DNA from: DATFJT01 sp965230755
GTDB lineage: Bacteria; Bacteroidota; Bacteroidia; Chitinophagales; Saprospiraceae
DNA: 64,000 nt
Assembly (NCBI GenBank): GCA_965230755.1
Contig: CBDDLT010000024.1
Span: forward strand, 124,001-188,000
Direction of reading: 5' to 3'
Below the pieces are notes generated by a model, which saw only the letters and a program-made list of their open reading frames with translations, ran no database searches and had not been told where the DNA came from. Both the position numbers and the translations under genes were made by a program. Each line of letters begins with the position of its first letter. Positions within the stretch are counted from its first letter, which is position 1. Below, in pieces: positions 45,499 through 53,544 of this stretch.

Positions 45499-46026
45499 AT
45501 GGAATTACAGCTAATAAGCAATAGAATATATGAATTACGCGGATTCAGCGTAATATTGGATTTTACGCTTGCCGAGTTATATGAAGTCGAAACAAGGGCG
45601 TTGAAGCAGGCGGTTAAAAGAAATAAGGATAGGTTTCCAGAAGATTTTATGTTTGTATTAAATGATATGGAACTTGAAGCCTTGGTATCACAAAATGTGA
45701 TACCATCTAAAAGTAAGTTTGGAGGAGCAAAACCTTTTGCCTTTACGGAACAAGGTGTTGCCATGCTCTCTAGTGTATTGAGAAGTAAAAAAGCTATCCA
45801 AGTCAATATCTCCATCATGAGGGCATTTGTATTAATGCGCCGATACGCCTTAAGTCATAAAGAGTTGACGGACCATCTGAGGAAGTTAGAGGACAAGTAT
45901 GACAAGCAGTTTGGGGATATTTACGAGGTTATCAATTATCTATTACAAAAAGAGAATGACGAAAAAGAACAGGAAAACAGAAATAGAATCGGATTTAGAA
46001 CAAAAAAGTTTGAAGGTAAGACTTGA
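45499..46026 (+). CDS. ORF6N-domain DNA-binding protein
   Basis: In this 175-residue protein, residues 8-95 are the ORF6N domain (YELRGFSVILDFTLAELYEVETRALKQAVKRN, RFPEDFMFVLNDMELEAL, PFAFTEQGVAMLSSVLRS). A helical C-terminal coiled region follows. Such proteins are often phage- or element-derived transcriptional or antirepressor-like factors. It lies about 150 bp outside attR, so it belongs either to the chromosome or to an adjoining accessory segment. Confidence 0.85.
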   Translation: MELQLISNRIYELRGFSVILDFTLAELYEVETRALKQAVKRNKDRFPEDFMFVLNDMELEALVSQNVIPSKSKFGGAKPFAFTEQGVAMLSSVLRSKKAIQVNISIMRAFVLMRRYALSHKELTDHLRKLEDKYDKQFGDIYEVINYLLQKENDEKEQENRNRIGFRTKKFEGKT

Positions 46027-46097
46027 AATAGACCCTTTTAGCTGCAAGCATTTATTATCTTGATGAAAAGTGCTTTTGCCGTTTAAATGTTTAGTCC

Positions 46098-46568
46098 GTG
46101 TCTGTAGAACAAATCTTAAATGAATTTTACCAATCGTTTGCAAGTGGAGATGCCCAGGGAATGGTGAAATTCTATGGTGAACATGTGGAGTTTAGTGATC
46201 CCGTATTTGGACCTTTGAAAGGTGATCGCGCTGCTGCTATGTGGAAAATGTTATTATCGAGAAGGGATGAAAGTACTCAAATCAGCTATAAAATATTGGA
46301 GACTACTGAAAATACCGGGAAAGTTAATTGGAAAGCAGAGTACAATTATGGACCTAAAAAAAGGAGAGTAATCAATCATATTCACTCGAATATTACGATA
46401 CGGAATGGTAAGATCGTCCGTCATATTGATCATTTTGATATCTGGAAATGGAGTCGTCAGGCCTTGGGGACTCCAGGTTATTTGCTTGGATGGAGTGGAT
46501 TTATGAGAAATAAAATCCGTAATACGGTGAATCATATGTTGGATAAGTATATGAGTCAAAATGGGTAA
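46098..46568 (+). CDS. NTF2-like (SnoaL-type) protein
   Basis: The 156-residue protein fits the cone-shaped NTF2 fold: VEQILNEFYQSFASGDAQGMVKFYGEHVEFSDPVFGPLKGDRA, then WKAEYNYGPKKRRVINHIHSNITIRNGKIVRHIDHFDIWKWSRQALG. Bacterial relatives include SnoaL-like cyclases, isomerases and many binding proteins with no assigned activity. It starts with GTG at 46098. It stands alone between the ORF6N gene and a lipoprotein gene. Confidence 0.75.
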   Translation: MSVEQILNEFYQSFASGDAQGMVKFYGEHVEFSDPVFGPLKGDRAAAMWKMLLSRRDESTQISYKILETTENTGKVNWKAEYNYGPKKRRVINHIHSNITIRNGKIVRHIDHFDIWKWSRQALGTPGYLLGWSGFMRNKIRNTVNHMLDKYMSQNG

Positions 46569-46621
46569 TTGGAAAATTAATATTACAAGGATTAAGACTC
46601 TCTTTTTTTAAGACCTACATT

Positions 46622-47428
46622 ATGGAAATAAAAATGAAAATCCCTAATACTAGTATTCTAATCTTTTGGGCATTTTCTTATTTGCTTTTCAACGCTTGTC
46701 AGGATGATGACTACAGATGCAAGACTAGCCATAACTTTATGAATCCAACTTGGGAAAACTGCCTTGTGGAGGAGCGGGTGGTTGAAATTGACCCGTCCAT
46801 AGTATGTTTATTGGGAAGCAGTACAGAGGAATTTTGCGACACCATAAATTATGAAATGACAATTCCAATTTCGGAAGAAGTAAAAGCTTGGCTACCATAT
46901 TATTGTTTGGAAACGAACGATAGTATCTCATTTAAGTCTAGCAGTGGATGCTTTGCCTATGGTTCAATGGAATTTAAAAGCTTCAATGAGACAAAAACTT
47001 ATACAAAGCTTGATAGTTGTTCTCAGACCGATAAGAAGCTGTTAATATGTGATAAGATAGAGATAGTAGAGATACTTATTAATTTGGGGTCGATAGGTAA
47101 TGGGCTCAGCATCAATGTAAGAGGACCAGGCAACCATGTGAATTATGAATATAATAAATATTCGTCCTTAAGTTTGCTCGGCCGATCACCCAATTATACG
47201 CATTTTGGTACTGCCCATATTAATGCGGAAGGAGAGTTTCAAGAGATCGAAGTATCCAAGGATTTGTTCCATGATTCAATAACCTTAGGAGGGGTTCATT
47301 TCGAAAATGTGATTGAGTTCATAAGGTACGACTCGGAATCGGAATCTAATAATTTTTTCTATTCGAAAGACTATGGCATCGTGAGTTTTACAGATAACAA
47401 CGGTGAACAATGGATTTACCTTAAATAA
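46622..47428 (+). CDS. Cys-rich lipoprotein, paralogue 1 of 3
   Basis: The 268-residue protein has lipobox LLFNACQDD. With the genes at 52741 and 53545 it shares a distinct pattern: WENCLVEE, a single Cys before FCDT, IPISEEVKAWLPYYCLE, a DSC/LLIC pair and the C-terminal FFYSKDYGIVSFTDNNGEQW. Six cysteines beyond the lipid Cys are conserved among the three, suggesting disulfides in the periplasm or on the surface. I do not recognise a named family. The gene converges on thrA with only 3 nt between their ends. Confidence 0.7.
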   Translation: MEIKMKIPNTSILIFWAFSYLLFNACQDDDYRCKTSHNFMNPTWENCLVEERVVEIDPSIVCLLGSSTEEFCDTINYEMTIPISEEVKAWLPYYCLETNDSISFKSSSGCFAYGSMEFKSFNETKTYTKLDSCSQTDKKLLICDKIEIVEILINLGSIGNGLSINVRGPGNHVNYEYNKYSSLSLLGRSPNYTHFGTAHINAEGEFQEIEVSKDLFHDSITLGGVHFENVIEFIRYDSESESNNFFYSKDYGIVSFTDNNGEQWIYLK

Positions 47429-47431
47429 ACC

Positions 47432-49873
47432 TTATTTCTTCTCTGCAATTCTCAATAAATCTCCTAACACCCCTCTGGCTGTAACTTCTGCTCCGGCCCC
47501 CGGACCAACAATGGTTATGGGTTGATCTTTGTAGGTTTCAGTATATATTTCGAATAGCGTATCGGTATTTCTCAGACTTGCCAATCTATTCTGATCAGAA
47601 ATGGTTTCCAATTTTACCGTTAATATTCCCTTGTCTTCTTGAAGATTTCCATGGAGGTCGGCGACATATCTCAATACTTCTCCTTCTTGAAGGCTTTCTC
47701 TCTTTTTATCAAAAAAGATATTCATCTCAGCTAGACGTTCCATAAATTGTTCTGCTTTGACCTTCTTTAGCGAGTCTGGTATCAGTTGTTCTATGTATAC
47801 TTCTTCCAATTCGTTGGTCAAATCCAATTCTCTGGCTAAGATGAGAAGCTTTCTGGCGACATCATTGCCAGAAAGATCTTCTCTAGGGTCTGGTTCTGTA
47901 AGTCCTAGTTGGACCGCTTCCAATAAACAATTACTGAACTCTTTGTTTGAACTAGAAAAAGTATTGAAAATGTAACTAATGGAACCGGAAAATACCCCTC
48001 TGATTCTAGTAATATTATCACCGGAAGCATGTAACACTTTTATCGTATCAATGATGGGCAATCCCGCTCCAACATTGGTTTCGTAGAGATATTCTTTTTT
48101 GTTCATTTCCAGACTGGTTCGAATTTTCGAATATTTATGATAGGCTTGCGTATTAGCAATTTTATTCGAAGAAATGAGATCAAATCCAGATTCGATATAG
48201 TCGATGTAGTTTTCGACAAAGGTCGAGCTGGCTGTATTATCTATGAGCACCAGATTTTCCAGATGATTATTCTGGGCAAAATCCCTGATTAAGAGGTTCG
48301 AATTTTTTCCCTTCTGATTTTTTTTGAGCTGTTCCTTCCAGTCGTGCTTGATACCATCTCGATCAAGAATAATTTCATTGCGGCCAGCTACCGCAAAAAT
48401 TTTGAGGTTTAAGTTCCTTTTAGAAAAAATTCTTTTCTGGGATTGGAGTATTTGATGAACCAAAGATCCTCCTACTTTGCCTTTTCCTACAATGGCGATG
48501 TTCAGGGTTTTAACTGCACCAAATATTTGCGAATGGATGATGTTGATTGCCTTGGTCACATGATCATTCCTCAAAACCAGACCTATATTGTTCCCGCTGA
48601 TCGTGTTATTCAGCAATAGGATTTCGACATTATTCTGTTTGAGATAAGCAATGGAAGATGAAAAATCTTCTACTTTTTGTCCTATAATGGTTACCACCGA
48701 TATATTCTGAATGGATTTGACAGCATGTACATCTCCATTTTGAAGTTCATTTTGGAATGCAAGTTTGAGTGTATCTACCGCACGCCTTGATTCTTTTTTG
48801 CTCACGATAAAACTTACTCCTCTTTCCGAAGAACCCTGGGAAATGATGCCCAGGTTAATGCCTTGTTGACTAAGGGAACTAAAAATCCTGGCGTCTACTC
48901 CAATCTTTCCCAATAATCCCTTTCCTGTTATATTGATCAGGCTGACTTCATTTTGTACAGAAATGGATTTAATGCCAGGAGTTGTTTTGATATTACTGAT
49001 TACCGTTCCCTTTGTTTGTGGATTCCATGTATTCACTATTTTTAAAGCAATATTTTTTTCAATCAATGGGGCAATGGTCTTAGAATGCAGGATTGAAGCA
49101 CCAAAACTGGCTAATTCACTAGCCTCCGTATAGTTGATGTCCTTAATTAGAGATGCATTTTTTACCACCTCAGGATTGGCAGTGAAAATTCCATCGACAT
49201 GAGTATAGCTTATGATTTCTGAGGCATTTAAGTAGCTAGCGAGAAGAGAAGCAGAATAATTTGATCCGTTCCGCCCCAAAGTTGTCGTATCTCCTTGTTC
49301 ATTTTCAGCTATATATCCGGTGACAATGGCTAATGTGTCAGCAGCCAGGTTGGAGAAAATAGTTCTACATAAAACCTCAGATTGCGAGTTGCGAACTTTA
49401 GCATTTCCAAAAAGATCATCTGTTCTTAAAAACCTCCTGCTATCAATGACTTGACATTTCACTCCTCGATTTTGCAGAATACTCGCGAGCAGTTTGACGG
49501 ATAATAATTCCCCTTGTGCTAGGATAAGATCATTAATCTTGTCGCTATAATCTTTGGTAAGTTGTACTCCTTGCAATATCTCCCCAATAAGTTGAAATTC
49601 CTCCCTTAGATCCGCTGTAGGAAATGGCTGAAGCTGATATGCCTTGAAAGCTTCGAACAAGGGAAAATAGTTCTCACCATTCCTAGCCATATCCAACAAA
49701 CTCTGCAGGGAATCTGTTGTCTTACCTCGAGCAGATAGTACGAGGACAAAGTCATATTCCGTTGCCAACTGTTGCTCGACTATATCAATAGCCCTATTGA
49801 TTCCTTGTCCGTTCGCTAGTGATCTACCGCCGAACTTGATGATTTTCTTTTGTTGTATTAATGCTGTTTTCAT
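47432..49873 (-). CDS. thrA: Bifunctional aspartate kinase/homoserine dehydrogenase ThrA
   Basis: The 813-residue protein from ATG 49873 has an N-terminal aspartokinase (IIKFGGRSLANGQG; GRNGSNYSASLLASYL), two ACT regulatory domains (about 310-450) and a C-terminal homoserine dehydrogenase. The dehydrogenase shows NAD-binding IVGKGKVGGSL, FDLISSNKIANT, EYLYETNVGAGLPII and GLTEPDPREDLSGNDVARKLLILAREL. It makes aspartyl phosphate and reduces aspartate semialdehyde to homoserine, the precursor acetylated by MetX. It begins 1 nt after the metX stop. Confidence 0.95.
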   Translation of the reverse strand: MKTALIQQKKIIKFGGRSLANGQGINRAIDIVEQQLATEYDFVLVLSARGKTTDSLQSLLDMARNGENYFPLFEAFKAYQLQPFPTADLREEFQLIGEILQGVQLTKDYSDKINDLILAQGELLSVKLLASILQNRGVKCQVIDSRRFLRTDDLFGNAKVRNSQSEVLCRTIFSNLAADTLAIVTGYIAENEQGDTTTLGRNGSNYSASLLASYLNASEIISYTHVDGIFTANPEVVKNASLIKDINYTEASELASFGASILHSKTIAPLIEKNIALKIVNTWNPQTKGTVISNIKTTPGIKSISVQNEVSLINITGKGLLGKIGVDARIFSSLSQQGINLGIISQGSSERGVSFIVSKKESRRAVDTLKLAFQNELQNGDVHAVKSIQNISVVTIIGQKVEDFSSSIAYLKQNNVEILLLNNTISGNNIGLVLRNDHVTKAINIIHSQIFGAVKTLNIAIVGKGKVGGSLVHQILQSQKRIFSKRNLNLKIFAVAGRNEIILDRDGIKHDWKEQLKKNQKGKNSNLLIRDFAQNNHLENLVLIDNTASSTFVENYIDYIESGFDLISSNKIANTQAYHKYSKIRTSLEMNKKEYLYETNVGAGLPIIDTIKVLHASGDNITRIRGVFSGSISYIFNTFSSSNKEFSNCLLEAVQLGLTEPDPREDLSGNDVARKLLILARELDLTNELEEVYIEQLIPDSLKKVKAEQFMERLAEMNIFFDKKRESLQEGEVLRYVADLHGNLQEDKGILTVKLETISDQNRLASLRNTDTLFEIYTETYKDQPITIVGPGAGAEVTARGVLGDLLRIAEKK

Positions 49874-49874
49874 A

Positions 49875-50834
49875 TTAGAAGTAGTTGGATAAAAAGTGAC
49901 TGATTTGTTCGTGTTCAATTAAAAAGGCATCGTGCCCGTCTAGAGAGTTTATTTCAAAATACTTGTTCTCTACGCCAAGCTGGTCCAACATGGACTTAGT
50001 CCTTATATTTTCAGTGACTGGAAATAGAAGATCGCTGTCGATGGCTATTTGAATTACAGTTGATCGAATTTGACCTAGTGTTTCTTCTATTGAAATTCCT
50101 TGCTCGGATACGTCTATATTTTTTAAAAGATGATTCATCATGAGGTAAGCTTTGCGATCAAATCGCTCTTCTAACTTGGTCCCATGATGATTCAACCAGG
50201 ATTCCACATTGTGAATGCCAATACTTTCATTTATGCTTCTGCCAAATTTATTGGTCAAAGCTTCTGGTGTTCGATAAAAGAGCATGGCCATCTTCCTGGC
50301 ATCCCTTAAGGGTGTATTCGAATTTAACAGAATACTCTCCTGAATAGAATTATGTCCAATCACCCAATCGGTGGATTTCCAGTCAGCGGCAACTGGAATA
50401 ATGTAATCCGCATACTCGGGATACAAACAGGCCATTTCCCATGTAATCCCACCGCCTAGTGATCCGCCCATGATGGCGTGAAGCTTTTTGACGCCAAGGT
50501 CATCGAGTACATGACGAAAGATTTTCGCAATATCCTTTGCTATAAAATTATTGTAGTCGTCTATCAGAAATCCGTCATAGCCATTGCCTGGAATGTTAAA
50601 GGAGACTACGCTAAATTTATCTGTGTTGATGACTTTTCCAGGGCCAATAATTTCTCTCCACCAGCCCTTTTCTTCGCTGGCCACATCTGAATTACCAGTT
50701 AAAGCATGAATAACTACCACTATTGGAGCAGTATCCAGTGATGGACCGAAAATCTCAAAAGAAACCGGCAGATTTTTAAATTCTATGCCTGAAAAACTAC
50801 GATAAAGTGGGATGGTTCGTCTATAAAGTTCCAT
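49875..50834 (-). CDS. metX: Homoserine O-acetyltransferase MetX (alpha/beta hydrolase)
   Basis: In this 319-residue alpha/beta-hydrolase the nucleophile elbow is MGGSLGGGITWEMA, with the upstream block FSVVSFNIPGNGYDG. The C-terminal acid/base residues are in SDLLFPVTEN and SLDGHDAFLIE. It transfers acetyl (or in some relatives succinyl) from the acyl-CoA to homoserine. It lies between thrA and metY on the minus strand. It is separated from metY by 104 nt holding a strong terminator-like hairpin, so its expression may be lower than metY. Confidence 0.9.
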   Translation of the reverse strand: MELYRRTIPLYRSFSGIEFKNLPVSFEIFGPSLDTAPIVVVIHALTGNSDVASEEKGWWREIIGPGKVINTDKFSVVSFNIPGNGYDGFLIDDYNNFIAKDIAKIFRHVLDDLGVKKLHAIMGGSLGGGITWEMACLYPEYADYIIPVAADWKSTDWVIGHNSIQESILLNSNTPLRDARKMAMLFYRTPEALTNKFGRSINESIGIHNVESWLNHHGTKLEERFDRKAYLMMNHLLKNIDVSEQGISIEETLGQIRSTVIQIAIDSDLLFPVTENIRTKSMLDQLGVENKYFEINSLDGHDAFLIEHEQISHFLSNYF

Positions 50835-50879
50835 ATTCTATGTCGTCAATAATTTTCTGATGAATGCTTCTTTAGTGTC

Positions 50880-50924
50880 AAAAAAAGTAATACTCATTCG
50901 AAAAAGTAGTTCGAAGAGTATTAC
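50880..50924 (-). terminator. Hairpin terminator between metY and metX
   Basis: On the minus strand: GTAATACTCTTCGAA, an 8-nt loop, TTCGAATGAGTATTAC-like arm, then seven T. The long stem with a T-tract should reduce read-through from metY into metX-thrA. Confidence 0.75.
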
Positions 50925-50938
50925 CCCTTTACCGTTCA

Positions 50939-52225
50939 TCATACTTTGATTTGAACCTTCTGAAGCGCTTGAATGAAATCCTCTTTCAAGTCTTCTATGT
51001 CCTCTAGTCCTATGGATAGTCTTATCAATTCCGGACTTACTCCTGCGGACAACTGCTCCTCTTCCGTAAGCTGTTGATGCGTTGTACTTGACGGATGAAT
51101 GATCAAAGACTTGGTATCTCCAATATTCGCTAGTAGGGAGAAGATCTCTGTATGATCAGTTAGTTGACGGGCAGCTTCAAAACCTCCTTTCAGACCCACG
51201 GTGACTATTCCACTCTGTCCTTTAGGAAGATACTTTTTGGAAAGCTCGTAGTATTTGCTACTCTCAAGACCAGGATAGTCGACCCATGCCACTTCATCCA
51301 GCGTTTCTAGCCATTGAGCAAAAGCCAAAGCGTTGACAGAATGCTGTTGAATTCGAACATTTAATGTCTCCAGCCCTTGTATGACCTGAAAAGCGTTATA
51401 GGGACTTAGGGCTCCTCCGAGATCTCTTAAGCCCTCAATTCTTAGCTTAACGATAAAAGCGATTTCTCCTAGGGCTTCTGAATATTTAAGACCGTGATAG
51501 CCCTTTGACGGTTCTGTGAATTCTGGAAACTTGCCATTGGTCCAATCAAAGGTGCCGGCATCAACTACCACTCCACCCAAGGATGTTCCTTGTCCCCCAA
51601 TGTATTTTGTCAAGGAGTGAATCACAATATTTGCTCCGTACTCAATGGGGTTCAAAAGCGCTGGGGTGGCAACGGTATTGTCCACGATCAAAGGAATACC
51701 ATGCTTCTTCGCTATGTTGGCAATTCCTTCAATGTCCAGTATATCTAATTTTGGATTCCCCAAGGACTCGATATAGATAGCCTTGGTATTGGCTTGTATC
51801 CCCTTTTCGAAATTCTCCAAATTGTCGGCATCTACAAAACTTGTTTGAATGTCGAATCTTGGAAGGGTAACATTGAGTAGATTGAAAGTGCCACCATATA
51901 GACTGCTAGAAGAGACTATATGATCGCCTGCTCGAAATAGTGTAAGGAAAGTAGAGGCTATCGCCGATGTTCCCGACGCAAATACTGCTGCTCCTATACC
52001 ACCCTCAACCGAGGCCAATCTCTTTTCCAGAATATCATTGGTTGGATTATTGAGGCGAGTATAGATGTATCCAAACTCTTTCAGACCAAACAGATTTGCC
52101 GCATGATCAGTATTGTCGAATACATAGGACGAAGTCTGATAGATAGGAACAGCTCTTGTTCCTTCCGTTAATTTCGTGTCATGTCCAGCGTGTAAGGCAT
52201 TGGTTTGTTGTTGTAAAGTGCTCAT
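50939..52225 (-). CDS. metY: O-acetylhomoserine sulfhydrylase MetY
   Basis: The 428-residue PLP enzyme of the Cys/Met metabolism class has GTRAVPIYQTSSYVF, ASGTSAIASTFLTLF, VDNTVATPALLNP and VIHSLTKYIGGQG with the PLP-binding Lys. The C-terminal end HPSSTTHQQL...VSPELIRLSIGLED is typical. It joins sulfide to O-acetylhomoserine to give homocysteine. It is the first structural gene after two Met/Cys-rich leader reading frames and their terminators. Confidence 0.95.
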   Translation of the reverse strand: MSTLQQQTNALHAGHDTKLTEGTRAVPIYQTSSYVFDNTDHAANLFGLKEFGYIYTRLNNPTNDILEKRLASVEGGIGAAVFASGTSAIASTFLTLFRAGDHIVSSSSLYGGTFNLLNVTLPRFDIQTSFVDADNLENFEKGIQANTKAIYIESLGNPKLDILDIEGIANIAKKHGIPLIVDNTVATPALLNPIEYGANIVIHSLTKYIGGQGTSLGGVVVDAGTFDWTNGKFPEFTEPSKGYHGLKYSEALGEIAFIVKLRIEGLRDLGGALSPYNAFQVIQGLETLNVRIQQHSVNALAFAQWLETLDEVAWVDYPGLESSKYYELSKKYLPKGQSGIVTVGLKGGFEAARQLTDHTEIFSLLANIGDTKSLIIHPSSTTHQQLTEEEQLSAGVSPELIRLSIGLEDIEDLKEDFIQALQKVQIKV

Positions 52226-52248
52226 CGTATAAAAATTTAAATGGTTAT

Positions 52249-52288
52249 AAAAAAAAGTCCCTTTGGATCTGTATTACCAAAGGGACTT
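52249..52288 (-). terminator. Attenuator terminator 1, immediately upstream of metY
   Basis: The minus strand reads AAGTCCCTTTGG, a 10-nt loop, CCAAAGGGACTT, then a run of T. The stem is a perfect 12 bp. It sits 24 nt before the metY start, where a terminator makes sense only as a conditional one. Confidence 0.88.
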
Positions 52289-52309
52289 CAAAAAGTATCT
52301 ATTTTTTCT

Positions 52310-52402
52310 TCATTCCAGGTAATACTTGCCTCTTGCGCACATTGTACACATACACATACACATCATACAGAAACAGCAAGTAATACTCTTTATCATGTTC
52401 AT
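52310..52402 (-). CDS. Met/Cys-rich leader peptide 1 (attenuator)
   Basis: A 30-codon frame from ATG 52402 to TGA 52310-52312 contains seven Met and seven Cys, mostly in the run CCFCMMCMCMCTMC. It ends 22 nt before the metY-proximal terminator. RNA segments in and after it can pair in competing ways: TACTTGC (52382-52376) with GCAAGTA (52329-52323), or GTATTACC (52325-52318) with GGTAATAC (52278-52271) of the terminator stem-loop. Stalling at Met/Cys codons would favour the second pairing and read-through. No known family; the interpretation rests on composition, position and hand-checked complementarity. Confidence 0.8.
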   Translation of the reverse strand: MNMIKSITCCFCMMCMCMCTMCARGKYYLE

Positions 52403-52409
52403 TAATTTC

Positions 52410-52441
52410 AAAAAAAAAGCCTTTGCAATTTGCAAAGGCTT
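52410..52441 (-). terminator. Attenuator terminator 2, between the two leader frames
   Basis: The minus strand reads AAGCCTTTGC, a 5-nt loop, GCAAAGGCTT, then nine T. It lies 8 nt upstream of leader frame 1 and downstream of leader frame 2. Confidence 0.88.
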
Positions 52442-52468
52442 TTCAACTATTCTTTATTTTTCAATATA

Positions 52469-52549
52469 TCACAGAACAATTGCCTTTGCATAAATTTCTT
52501 TACACATCATATAGCAACACATTGTTCTATTTATATTTTTTGCTTTCAT
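52469..52549 (-). CDS. Met/Cys-rich leader peptide 2 (upstream attenuator)
   Basis: A 26-codon frame from ATG 52549 to TGA 52469-52471 has the clustered block MCCYMMC at residues 10-16. Codons just after it contain TGCAAAGGC (52490-52482), which is complementary to the left arm of terminator 2 (GCCTTTGCA) and so can act as antiterminator. AGAACAAT (52528-52521) before the Met/Cys block pairs with ATTGTTCT (52480-52473), giving the competing hairpin. The same logic as leader 1, with a different sequence. Confidence 0.78.
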   Translation of the reverse strand: MKAKNINRTMCCYMMCKEIYAKAIVL

Positions 52550-52558
52550 ATTGAACTA

Positions 52559-52589
52559 CAAGATTAACGCACTCTGACAAAAACATCAA
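52559..52589 (-). promoter_or_regulatory. Probable promoter of the metY leader
   Basis: On the minus strand a TTG (52589-52587), 20-bp spacer and TAATCTTG (52566-52559) fit the Bacteroidota -33/-7 pattern TTG-N19-21-TAnnTTTG. Transcription would start only a few bases before leader frame 2. Confidence 0.5.
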
Positions 52590-52665
52590 ATCTTTTCAAT
52601 GAATTTTTGTGTTAAAAAATTGTTGCCTAAGCTTAAGTCCTTGATTATTAGATTTTTAAAAACTT

Positions 52666-52704
52666 GATTTTTTATGACAAAAAGGAGTTTGTCATAAAAA
52701 AATC
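52666..52704. repeat. Inverted repeat upstream of the lipoprotein pair
   Basis: GATTTTTTATGACAAA and TTTGTCATAAAAAAATC flank AAGGAG. It is AT-rich and nearly perfect, 37 bp before the lipoprotein 2 start. It could be an operator or 5' UTR hairpin, and it also separates the divergent metY leader. Confidence 0.6.
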
Positions 52705-52740
52705 ATTAGAAAAGATTAATTTAGAAATTCAATCATCAAC

Positions 52741-53511
52741 ATGGATATTATGAAAGCCCGACCATTTAATGTTTTTTTCGTCGCTTTTCTCATTTTTACT
52801 GCTTGTCAAGATGATAATGACGGAGAAGTTCTTGATTCCAATTGGTTAAATTGCTTAGAGCAGGAAAATATGAGGATGACCCCTGCCAATGAAATGTGCT
52901 CGTTCCCCGGATTAACTAATGCGGTAATTTGTGATACTATATTTGTTCAGGAAGTAATACCTATTTCGGACGAAGTAAAAAGTTGGATGCCTTACTATTG
53001 CCTAGAGGAAGGGGATCGAATTCGCTTTTGGAACGGAAAGGATAAAGTAGAATATGGAATTATTGAGTCCAAGGACTATTTTGAAACTCGGATTACAGGG
53101 ACAAAAAGAGATAGTTGTTTGAGCCCGGACAATCTTATTTTATATTGTTATTTGATAGAACTAGCAGTGGTAAAAATCTATTTAAAGCCTCTTCGTAAAA
53201 TAGTGGATATTTATCTATGGGGTCCAAGTAATTCTCCTTTTAATCCGTCTTTAAACTCTTCCATTAGTATCAACATAGATTCAGGTGAGGAAAATAGCTA
53301 TCATGGTCAAGTACGACTGAATCCAGATGGAGAAGTTATTTTAGGTGAAGTGATGTCCAGTTTTAGTTTTAGGGGAGCTCAATATGGAGATGTTGTAGAA
53401 TTGATAGATTATTCTTCCGTAAGAAGCAATGTTAGTTTTTATTATTCTAAATCACACGGTATTGTTCGTTTCAACGATAATTACGGAGAAGAATGGGTAT
53501 TAGTGAAGTAA
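52741..53511 (+). CDS. Cys-rich lipoprotein, paralogue 2 of 3
   Basis: The 256-residue protein has lipobox LIFTACQDD. Conserved blocks with its paralogues are WLNCLEQE, AVICDTI, VIPISDEVKSWMPYYCLEEGD, DSCLSPDNLILYC and the end FYYSKSHGIVRFNDNYGEEW. The middle (about 150-230) is variable. No named domain is recognised; the predicted beta-rich fold and paired cysteines suggest an exported, disulfide-stabilised protein. It is followed 33 nt later by the third copy, so the two form a tandem operon. Confidence 0.7.
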   Translation: MDIMKARPFNVFFVAFLIFTACQDDNDGEVLDSNWLNCLEQENMRMTPANEMCSFPGLTNAVICDTIFVQEVIPISDEVKSWMPYYCLEEGDRIRFWNGKDKVEYGIIESKDYFETRITGTKRDSCLSPDNLILYCYLIELAVVKIYLKPLRKIVDIYLWGPSNSPFNPSLNSSISINIDSGEENSYHGQVRLNPDGEVILGEVMSSFSFRGAQYGDVVELIDYSSVRSNVSFYYSKSHGIVRFNDNYGEEWVLVK

Positions 53512-53544
53512 TCAATGAATCTGACTAATAATTAATGTAGAATT

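Noticed and set aside
52226..52590. SAM riboswitch upstream of metY
   Set aside because: I could not find a SAM-I or SAM-II-like core. The region is occupied by two Met/Cys-rich frames and terminators, which explain it better.
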